64,000 bases of DNA from Ciona intestinalis (Eukaryota > Chordata > Ascidiacea > Phlebobranchia > Cionidae). This document shows positions 1 through 11,000 of the stretch, one piece after another. The DNA is taken from the NCBI RefSeq assembly GCF_000224145.3, contig NC_020168.2:1871171-1935170 (forward strand). The letters run 5' to 3'. Position 1 is the stretch's first letter. Each line of letters opens with the position of its first letter. The translations under genes and the position numbers were made by a program. A model generated the notes under the pieces. The model saw nothing but the letters and a program-made list of their open reading frames with translations. It ran no database searches and was not told the origin of the DNA.

Positions 1-285
1 TTAGGTTATGGGTTCTAGGCTCTTCGCTGCTACCATTGTGGGCGTAAGTGTCCTTGGCAAGACACTTAACGACAATTGCTCTAACCCAGTGGCCACTAAT
101 GGGTTGTCCAAATTATCAGCCATACATAAAAAAATAATCCAAAAAAATAATCACCCACAAAGTAACATACATGGTAACTCGTAAGCTGGCACGAGGTGTT
201 AAACCAGTGTGATAACGACAGTCGTTTTCCGGCCACGCGAGGATAAAGTAAGTTACATTCACATTATCCATCACAAACAGGAAGG
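1..285 (+). repeat. tRNA-derived SINE-like repeat, partial
   Basis: The stretch shares a long consensus with 63424-63735: a 'ggttatgggttc' B-box-like start, 'tgtccttgg(g)caagacactt', 'ctctaacccagtgg', 'gggttgtccaaat', 'agccatacat', 'cacgaggtgt' and a final 'aagtaagttacattcac'. The 5' end is cut by the window edge. Shorter relatives lie near 25085, 60215 and 63070. The tRNA origin is an inference from the B-box-like motif followed by a non-tRNA tail. Confidence 0.6.
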
Positions 286-884
286 TGCCTATTCATTAGA
301 TATCGGCTCTCTTGTTGTACAAATCAATACCAGAGTCTGTATATAAGCATGTTTATAATTGGATTGTTTTTAAAACCATTTCAGCGAAAGTTTATTAGAA
401 AAATTACTGCACTTGCGTGACGTTAATGAAAAAAAACGATATTATTAAAATGGGGATGACACGGTGGTAAAACAGAAAGTGAAATCCCTTTTCTTATGAC
501 AAAACAGCTGATTTAAATATGTCAGTGATAACTCATGCGTAACGATGGCTACGCGATACCGGATACAAAATTTATAGTGACGAAGTCCAATATATCATGT
601 GTAGTTCAACGTGGGCTTGTACAGCTACTTAGCTTTGACTAGGTACCAATAGACATCATGAGATAATGTTAACGTACCTTATCATTTTTCGGTGCTGCTA
701 GTAAAGATTGCTTCCTTAACATATTGGCTTATTTGTAATGATCAGATAATTAGAAAAATAATGTAATTGTTTGTGTTTAGTGAAAAAATCCTCTTTGGTA
801 TATGTTCTGTTAATATAATGATATACAAGCATAGAAACTTGTTAGTTCTAAATTGATATATACTTTATATTCTGTTTAGGTACT
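286..884. other. intergenic, no gene seen
   Basis: AT-rich sequence between the SINE remnant and the hAT-type element. No ORF, RNA gene or clear repeat was recognised. It may hold the upstream regulatory region of MIA3. Confidence 0.5.
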
Positions 885-892
885 ATAATAGG

Positions 893-1957
893 CAGTGGCG
901 CACCCAGAAGGAAATAAAGGGGGGGGATAATTTCGCGGACTTGTAATGCAGCCTTGTAATGTACCGTCATTTAATGGAGGGCGAGTTCGCGGCCGTGTAA
1001 CTTAGCGTCGTTTAACGGGGGACGAGTTCGCGGCCGTGTGACGTAGCGTCGTTTAACGGGGGACGAGTTCGCGGCCGTGTAACGTAGCGTCGTTTAACGG
1101 GGGACGAGTTCGCGGCCGTGTAACGTAGCGTCGTTTAACGGGGGACGAGTTCGCGGCCGTGTAACGTAGCGTCGTTTAACGGGGGACGAGTTCGCGGCCG
1201 TGTAACGTAGCGACGTTTAACGAGGGATGAGTTCGCTGCCGTGTAACGCAGCGTCGTTTAACGGGGGACGAGTTCGCGGCCGTGTAACGTAGCATCGTTT
1301 AACGGGGGACGAGTTCGCGGCCGTGTAACTTAGCGTCGTTTAACGGGGGACGAGTTCGCGGCCGTGTAACGTAGCGTCGTTTAACGGGGGACGAGTTCGC
1401 GGCCGTGTAACGTAGCGTCGTTTAACGAGGGACGAGTTCGCGGCCGTGTAACGTAGCGTCGTTTAACGGGGGACGAGTTCGCGGCCGTGTAACTTAGCGT
1501 CGTTTAACGGGGGACGAGTTCGCGGCCGTGTAACGTAGCGTCGTTTAACGGGGGACGAGTTCGCGGCCGTGTGACGTAGCGTCGTTTAACGGGGGACGAG
1601 TTCGCGGCCGTGTAACGTAGCGACGTTTAACGGGGGACGAGTTGGCGGCCGTGTAATGTAGCGTCGTTTAACGGGGGACGAGTTCGCGGCCGTGTAACGT
1701 AGCATCGTTTAACGGGGGACGAGTTCGCGGCCATGTAACGTAGCGTCGTTTAACGAGGGACGAGTGCGCTGCCGTGTAACGTAGCGTCGTCGAACGCACA
1801 CACACTCCCCGTATACACGTCAGGGGGACGAGTGCACGAGCCGGTGCGTTTGCATCAACAATTCTCGAATTTTACACTGCGACGCTTGTTACGATTTATT
1901 GATATCAAAAAGGGGGGGGACTAGTCCCCCTAATCCCCCCCCCTGGGTGCGCCACTG
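893..1957. mobile_element. non-autonomous hAT-type element with 8-bp target duplication
   Basis: The ends are perfect 15-bp terminal inverted repeats, CAGTGGCGCACCCAG at 893-907 and its reverse complement at 1943-1957. They are flanked by an identical 8-bp direct repeat, ATAATAGG, at 885-892 and 1958-1965. An 8-bp duplication and CAGTGGCG-type ends are hallmarks of the hAT superfamily. There is no transposase ORF. The interior is almost entirely a GC-rich 41-bp tandem repeat, with G-rich and C-rich runs just inside the ends. Confidence 0.85.
930..1795. repeat. 41-bp GC-rich tandem repeat, about 21 copies
   Basis: The period is 41 bp, with a core reading 'gagttcgcggccgtgtaac' followed by 'gtagcgtcgtttaacggggg'. 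Copies differ by only a few substitutions, so amplification looks recent. The first and last copies are more divergent. The array is rich in CpG, unlike the surrounding AT-rich DNA, and lies wholly inside the hAT-type element. Confidence 0.9.
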
Positions 1958-2029
1958 ATAATAGGTCTACTGTAAATATGTATTGAGTTGGTGGCATATG
2001 ATTAGTGACTAAAATACAAAGAAGAAAAA

Positions 2030-5000
2030 ATGAAGTATATGTGTTTCTTTTTGTTATTGGTTTGCATAAATGAGGTGACAGGATATGCCAAACTTGGTGA
2101 AACTGTCAATTGTGCAAACGAAGATTGCTCCGGTGAGTTGTGTTTAAAGATAATTTTCTGTTAATACAATAATAGCAAGCCAAAATTTCTGCAAGAATGG
2201 TCCAAGATCGAAAAATATCTTCACATGGTACCTTTTAAAATCTTGTTGTTAAACATGTTTTCGTTATTTACCTTAGCTGTGATTGTTCTAAACATATCAT
2301 AATACGCAAACTCCTATTTTTTTTTTTTGCAGAAACAATATCTGAAGGAAAGGCAAAACTTGTCTATCGCCCGAAAGATGAAAAATTCTTGCAAATGAAG
2401 AAAGGAGATGTTGTTTTGGTTCAGGGGAAGAAAGCTGGTGATCAAACGGAACTCTGGGTTGGTCAGGTATGATAATATTGCTCTAAAATTTCAATGGAAG
2501 TGATTTGGTTTCTAATTTTTTGTGCATGATGCAAGTTCTAATTATTTGTTTTGCATGAGCTTTTATTTGGTATGGCCTATTTACTTTATTTAATTTACTG
2601 AAGTCTCTCATATGTAAAGTTTTTTAATTTTAAATAAATGTGGTAAGAAATTTTATAGCCTGTTTTAATTATAAAAAGAATCTGTCAAGTTAGGTTGTTG
2701 TTCCTAATTTTAGCATGATCTTAATTTTAGGTTATGGGGAGTGAAAGAATTGGCTTTTTTCCTCGTGCGTTTGTCAAAGAATTTTTGATTATCCATAAAA
2801 AACCTTCTGTTGTGGTTAAAATTCAGGTGACTGTGGAAATTTGTCATAGTAACCATGCACTAACAATCACTCACATTGATCTTAACTTTTGCATTTGCTG
2901 CATTCTTGTTGTTGGTACTTAACAGAAGATACTAATTTAACTTTTTTATGTTTTACAATCTATAATTTATTTTGTAATAATGGTAATATTCACTGGTGCA
3001 AATAGGGGGGAAAACGCTATAATGCATGAGATTTAGCATATGAAAAAGTGGCACTCAACTATGACCCTTACTATATATAAACTTTAATAGGTTTAAACTA
3101 GAAACGGTCAAGGTTTAACTCCTTAGGAACGAGTAATGCAAATATGCATTTTGAAACAGGTGTTCACAAAAATGTTCATCATTTTTTTTATAGTTGGTAA
3201 AAGTTCTTACAGTTAGTTTTATTTGAAAGAGGAAGGAATTATCTACCAATATAACGTTTGAAAATGGCATCATAGCATTTAAAAGTTTGTACCAAACTTG
3301 ATTTGAAAACCGTAAAGTATTTTTTTAGAAGATGGTTTATATTCTGGCCAAAAATCAAAGTTTTAATGTCATTCTAACCAATAAGCGATTTTATTTGATC
3401 TCTTTGTTGCTCTGGGGCTTCCATGTCTAAGTTACCGGTTAAAAATGTGGTAAAAACGGCTATGTCAGCTGTTTTTGCAAGTTTTTTAGGTATTATGAAA
3501 CAATTTTTACATAAAATATGTTTTTTGTGTGTATTATCTAACGTCATTTTGCTTCTACATGTTGTTTCTACCTTTACATTCCTAATAAAATGTTTTTGGC
3601 AAGTTTTGTTAGGATTTTAGCGAAAATTAACTTTCAAAAAATGATGTCATCAGGTTATAAGTGACGTAATTGATCCCTTTGACGTTACCAATTTAAACAA
3701 TCATTTTAGTTCGGTAGTAAACAAACTATGAATCAACTTTGCAATAGATACCTTATGTGTTTTTGTACCCAAAAACCCAAATTACACATAAAAACAAGAT
3801 TTCTGATGACGTCATTTAAAATTTGATGACGTCATCAAAAAAATCAAAATATAATCTTGTAGCAATTTTTCCAAAGAACAAAAGTTCAATTGGTCATTTT
3901 TCGCCAGTACAAACACCTGTGTCGCTAGAGAGCAATATGTGACAGTCGGTCTAATATGGAAAATTTGTTAAAATATATCTCGTCCCCAAAGGGTTAAAGA
4001 CTTTTATCTATGGGAAATCCAATGTATTATCAGTTGGCCCATTTTTTTACTCTGCTGTTTTTTGTACAAGGCTTTAGATCACATTTGATTGAGCATTTCT
4101 ATTCTTTAACAAATTTTTAGTTTTTGTTTGTATGCCCTTCTAGGTTAATATGGGGCTATATGTTGCCGTTGCGCATCTATTAATATTGAAGTTTTAAGTA
4201 CATTTTCCAAATTATTGATAGAGCAGGGAAGGTTTACAATATAAATATAACTTAGCACATTTTAATCATTACTTCTTTTTATTTGGAACCAGTTAACATA
4301 TTGATTCCTAATTTTGATAAAGAATCATAATAATGATCCACCAGTTTGCATTGTCATGTGTTTGTACCTGAATTTGCTTATAAACTCTTTATGCACATTC
4401 AATAGAAACAAAAACGTATATATATATGAATAAAAAATGTATGTAGTATATATAATATATATACTACATTTTTACCTGTAGTTTAACCAGAACATTCATA
4501 GGTAAATTCAATTAGCTTGTTTATGAATAAAGTCTAGGAATGGAGGAATTTCTCACCTTAGTTATATTTACTAATATTACCTAAAAGTTGTTTATTGTAT
4601 CCAGATTTTAGTGATAGGAATTGATACTCATAAATATTTTCAATACTAGTAACTAATACTTCTTCTTATAATCATTTAACTAAGGCTATTTTAACATCCT
4701 AGAAAATTGATGATATCACCAATAAATGAGATGTATGTTGTAAAATAACACCATACCGCATTCATTGCTGCATATTTATTCCTAATTATTTAGAACACTT
4801 TTACTTTAAGTTTAAGCTATTTTAATTATGTGTTTGCACTTACTATTTCCTGTATTTACAGAATTTATTCAAGAAGGCAAATAAACAATCAAGTGTGTTT
4901 CACCAAGACCAGGTAGTGAGTATAAACATATTGGAAAGCCTAATTGTTGAGCCAGCAGCAGACCATTCCAGTTATGTGTGTGGGGAAGGGTAGTCAAATC

Positions 5001-8000
5001 AAAAAATATATCAACCAGTTTTTTACATTTTGTCTTTGTAAAAAATATATCAACCAGTTTTTTTACCTTTACATTTTGTCTTGGTAAATTGATTGTTTTT
5101 GAAAGAAAATGTTTCAATGGAAAAGGAGAGTTCAATTTATTCGTTCCCCTGCATGTCGTCTACTGTTTTGCACTGTGGATATTTTGTAACAATTTATATT
5201 TGCAAATAAATCTAGTTTAAAGTCGTTTTATTTCACAGAATATTGTAATTGAGAAAAGTAATTCCGAAGTTACAAAAACCGAAAAAACAAATGTTGCTGA
5301 AGAATCTGTTGATAAGAATCCAGATATTTCTTCAAATAATGTTGATGCTGAAAAAGAGGAACATAAAAAAGATGAATCTATTTATAAAGAGAAGCTTGAA
5401 ATACTGGGTGATCAAAAAGTCAATGCTGACACAGATTCAACTAAATTAAACAAGGATGGTAAGAGAGAATTGTTGCAAAAAAATATATATCTATATTTTA
5501 AAACATTTTAAAACATGATATTTGTTTTTACTAGATGCTAAAGAAATTAATAAAGAGCAAGAAAACAACATAAACGAAGATATATCAATAAATTTAATGA
5601 CTGATGAAGAAAAGAATATTGCTTTTAATTTTGATGAAAGAAAAGCAGTGCCCAATAATAGCAATCCTGGTTCTTTAATTAATGATGGTAATGAATCCAA
5701 CAGCGAGAACTTTAAAACTGAAAATAAAATAAATGAACTGTTAGAACAAGAAGAACATGAGACAAATGTTGGTGATGGTTTAACATCTGTCGCACTTGAT
5801 AATGATGGTGAAGCAGTACAAGATGATTTTGTACCTGGTGTAGACGTAAAAAGTAATTTTAAGGAAGCAGAAACTGTTTTAAAATATGAAAAAGGAAAAA
5901 CAATTTCTAACCTGATAAGTCCTGATAAAATAACAAACTTAGATAATAAAGAAATCAACCAGAAAAAAGAAGATTCTTCCAAAAATGAGTTGAAAAGTTT
6001 AAATGGGGATAGACCTGAAGAGGATTTTCAGAAGGAGTCTCTTGGCAAAGCATTAGAAGAATCATCTTCAAAAAGTGAAATGAGTGTTGAATTGCAATCC
6101 GTTAAAGAAAATGGCCATGATAATGATGAAATAGAAAAAGAAGAGAATGATCAAGGTAACAATAATTTGGGTGAACGTGTTGTTAATAATTTGCATGCCA
6201 GGAATGAATCGCACTTAATTTTTGGACTTGCTAAGCATGAGAATAATTTCAATGTGGTGAATAGTAAAGGCAAATCATATTGGTCTGACCATTACTTGTT
6301 AAGTTGGTACGTTCCCACAGAACACCAAACCCATGAAAACAATGATTTTGTTAATGCAAAAACACCACTTCTTCAAACTAAAGAAAGCATTGATGGGGAT
6401 TATGCAGAAACTTTACGGGGTCAAACTAAAGATAACACCAACAATGATGTAGCAGAAGCACCAGAACACCAACCTGAAGATAGTGCTGGTAGTGATAATA
6501 CAGAAACTCCAGAACACCACTTGAAGATAGTGCTGGTGGTGATAATGGAGAAACACCAGAACACCAACCCGAAAATGGGGCTGGTGGTGATAATGCAGAT
6601 ACACCAGAACACCAACCTAAAGATGGTGCTGGTGGTGATAATGCAGAAACACCAGAACACCAACCTGAAGATAATGCTGGTGGTGATGAAGCAGAAACAC
6701 CAGAACACCAACCTGAAGATAGTGCTGGTGGTGATAATGCAGAAATACCAGAACACCAACCTGAAGATGGTGCTGGTGGTGATAATGCAGAAACACCAGA
6801 ACACCAACCTGAAGATAGTGCTGGTGGTGATAATGCAGATAAACCAGAACACCAACCTGAAAATGGTGCTGGTGGTGATGAAGCAGAAAAACCAGAACAC
6901 CAACCTGAAGATAGTGCTGGTGTTGATAAAGCAGAAACACCAGAACACCAACCTGAAGATAGTGCTGGTGGTGATAATGCAGAAACACCAGAACACCAAC
7001 CTGAAGATGGTGCTGGTGGTGATAATGCAGAAACACCAGAACACCAACCTGAAGATGGTGCTGGTGAAGATAATGCAGAAACACCAGAACACCAACCTGA
7101 AGATAGTGCTGTTGGTGATAATGCAGAAACACCAGAACACCAACCTGAAGATAGTGCTGGTGGTGATAATGCAGAAACACCAGAACACGAACCTGAAGAT
7201 AGTGCTGGTGGTGATAATGCAGAAATACAAGAACACCAACCTGAAGATGGTGCTGGTGGTGATGAAGCAGAAACACCAGAACACCAACCTGAAGATAGTG
7301 CTGGTGGTGATAATGCAGATAAACCAGAACACCAACCTGAAAATAGTGCTGGTGGTGATGAATGCAGAAACACCAGAACACCAACCTGAAGATAGTGCTG
7401 GTGTTGATAATACAGAAACACCAGAACACCAACCTGAAAATAGTGCTGGTGGTGATAATGCAGAAATACCAGAACACCAACCTGAAGATGGTGCTGGTGG
7501 TGATAATGCAGAAACACCAGAACACCAACCTGAAGATAGTGCTGGTGGTGATAAAGCAGAAACACCAGAACACCAACCTGAAGATAGTGCTGGTGGTGAT
7601 AATGCAGAAACACCAGAACACCAACCTGAAGATAGTGCTGGTGTTGATAATGCAGAAACACCAGAACACCAGCCTGAAGATAATGCTGGTGGTGATGAAG
7701 CAGAAACACCAGAACACCAACCTGAAGATAGTGCTGGTGGTGATAATGCAGAAACACCAGAACACCAACCTGAAGATGGTGCTGGTGATGATAATGCAGA
7801 AACACCAGAACACCAACCTGAAGATAATGCTGGTGGTGATAAAGCAGAAACACCAGAACACCAACCTGAAAATAATGCTGCTGGTGATGAAGCAGAAATA
7901 CTAGAACACCAACCTGAAGATAGTGCTGGTGGTGATAATGCAGAAACACCAGAACACCAACCTAAAGATGGTGCTGGTGATGATAATGCAGAAACACCAG

Positions 8001-11000
8001 AACACCAACCTGAAGATAATGCTGGTGGTGATAAAGCAGAAACACCAGAACACCAACCTGAAGATAGTGCTGGTGGTGATAATACAGAAACACGAGAACA
8101 CCAACCTGAAGATAGTGCTGGTGGTGAAAATGCAGAAACACCAGAACACCAACCTAAAGATGGTGCTGGTGATGATAATGAAGAAACACCAGAACACCAA
8201 CCTGAAGATAATGCTGGTGGTGATAAAGCAGAAACACCAGAACACCAACCTGAAGATAGTGCTGGTGGTGATAAGCAGAAACACGAGNNNNNNNNNNNNN
8301 NNNNNNNNNNNNNNNNNNNNNNNNNNNNNNNNNNNNNACCAGAAAACCAACCTGAAGATAGTGCTGTTAGTGATGAAGCAGAAATACCAGAACACAAATC
8401 TGAAGATGGTGCTGTGGCGATAATGCAGGAAAACCAGAACACCAATCTGAAGATGGTGCTGGTGATGATAATGCAGAAAAAACAGAACACCAACCTGAAT
8501 ATAGTGCTGTTGGTGATGAAGCAGAAATACTAGAACACCAATCTGAAGATGGTGCTGGTGGCGATAATGCAGAAAAACCAGAACACCAAACTGAAGATAG
8601 TGCTGTTAGTGATGAAGCAGAAATACCAGAACACCAATCTGAAGATGGTGCTGGTGGCGATAATGCAGGAAAACCAGAACACCAATCTGAAGATGGTGCT
8701 GGTGGCGATAATGCAGAAAAACCAGAACACCAACCTGAAGATAGTGCTGGTAGTGATGAAGCAGAAATACCAGAACACCAATCTGAAGATGGTGCTGGTG
8801 GCGATAATGCAGAAAAACCAGAACACCAACCTGAAGATAGTGCTGGTGGTGATGAAGCAGAAACACCAGAACACCAACCTGAAGATAGTGCTGGTGGTGA
8901 TAATGCAGAAATACCAGAACACCAATCTGAAGATAGTGCTGGTGGCGATAATACAGAAACACCAGAACATCAACCTGAAGATAGTGCTGGTGGTGATGAA
9001 TGCAGAAACACCAGAACACCAATCTGAAGATAGTGCTGGTGACGATAATACAGAAACACCAGAACACCAACCTGAAGATAGTGCTGTTACTGATGAAGCA
9101 GAAATACCAGAACACCAACCTGAAGATAGTGCTGGTGGTGATATTGCAGAAAAACCAGAACACCAATCTGAAGATAGTGCTGGTGGTGATATTACAGAAA
9201 AACCAGAACACCAACCTGAAGATAGTGCTGTTAGTGATGAAGCAGAAATACCAGAACACCAATCTGAAGATGGTGCTGGTGGCGATAATGCAGAAACACC
9301 AGAACACCAACCTGAAGATAGTGCTGGTGGCGATAATGCAGAAACAACAGAACACCAACCTGAAGATAGTGCTGTTGGTGATAACAGAAAAACCAGAACA
9401 CCAATCTGAAGATAGTGCTGGTGACGATAATACAGAAACACCAGAACACCAACCTGAACATAGTGATGTTACTGATGAAGCAGAAATACCAGAACACCAA
9501 CCTGAAGATAGTGTTGGTGATGATAATTCAGAAAAACCAGAACACCAATCTGAAGATAGTGCTGGTGGTGATATTACAGAAAAACCAGAACACCAATCTG
9601 AAGATAGGCTGGTGGTGATAATACAGAAACACCAGAACACCAACCTGAAAACAGTGGCGGTGGCTATAATACAGAAACACCAGAACACCAACCTGAAGAT
9701 AGTGCTGGTGCTGAAAATAAAGATAGAAAATTAGACCAATCAGCAGACAAGAACAATATAAATGTTAAAACATTATCGAATAATGGCGATGCTCCTGGGT
9801 TAGATGAAAGTAGGAAGTTAAATTTAAATAATCTTCATGGTGAGTTTGTTGATCCGTCAGCTCCAGGATTATATTCAGATGATGCAGAAGACAGTGATGA
9901 TCAAAATGATGAGGATAATTTGAATGATGCAGAAGACAGTGATGATCAAAATGATGCGGATAAAGGTATTCCAGATTCTGATATGAATAAAGACAAACTT
10001 TATTTTGGTAATGCAGAAGTGACATCAACCCACTACAGGAATAACATTGATGGAAATCCAGAATTGGGGTCGGAAAGTAAAGAAAACAAGATGATATTAC
10101 GATCATTAGAACTGAAATTACAATCGAAAATGAAAGATGATGGTGTATTGGTTGATGAAGCTTATGGTAATGCAGTTGATCTACGGGCTAGATTGCGCGA
10201 TCTGGTTCTTCAAATTAAACACAAAGAGCTGGAAGAAAATATTTCAATTCTTGCTACTGATGAAGCTAAGGAGTTAAAGCAGCGCTTGTTTGAACTTGAG
10301 CAGTACCTTGAGGTTTGGAAAAAGAAAGAAGCTTTGTTTCTAACTAGTGTTGCATCTGAGGCTGAAATTGTTAATCGAATTCAAAAACTGGAACACAATC
10401 TTGTACAGCGTAAAAGTGAAGATAGGGATTTGTCACAAGCTCGGCAAGAAGCAGAAGATCTAAAATGGAGACTGGGAAAATTGGAGGATGTTTTAGAAAA
10501 CAAGTCTATTTTACCCAGTTCTCATTTTAACAGATTGAAGGATTCATTGGAATCGGAAATCGAAGAACGGAAAAAAATGGACAGACGTGCTTTGCTTGCA
10601 ACAGAACGTGAAATGCTGTTAATGAAAACCAAATTAACAGCTTTAGAACAGCAGTTACATGGTCACGGTGAAGGCAACAAAGAGTTTATTGATATGATAA
10701 AAAGTGATGCAGATATTCTGAAAAAACGACTTGGTCAGCTTGAGTCAAATGTTGTTACGAGAAAATCAAACAAGGAGTTATTACAAATTTCTGAGAATAA
10801 GCAAGAAGCTTTGCTTGGAAGAATATCTTTGCTGGAAGTTGAACTTGAGAGAAGAAAGAAAGATGAGGTCGCACTGCAATCAGCTCAACAAGAGGCTGCT
10901 GAGTTAAAGGAGAAATTTGGTCACCTTGATGTAAGAATGAAAGAAATAATGGAAAAGCAAAATCCTTTGTTACAAGAAAAAATTTTGCATTTGGAGAATG

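Noticed and set aside
1000..1795. Possible CRISPR array or bacterial contamination
   Set aside because: The 41-bp units are head-to-tail with no unique spacers, sit between hAT ends with a target duplication, and are embedded in animal intronic-type DNA.
6421..8493. Minus-strand ORFs of 690, 507 and 415 codons
   Set aside because: They are shadows of the 48-bp coding minisatellite of MIA3 on the other strand; the plus-strand acidic frame is the one that joins flanking exons.
8530..9691. Minus-strand ORFs of 303 and 361 codons
   Set aside because: Same cause: the repeat has no stops on the minus strand. There is no start context, splice structure or family similarity.
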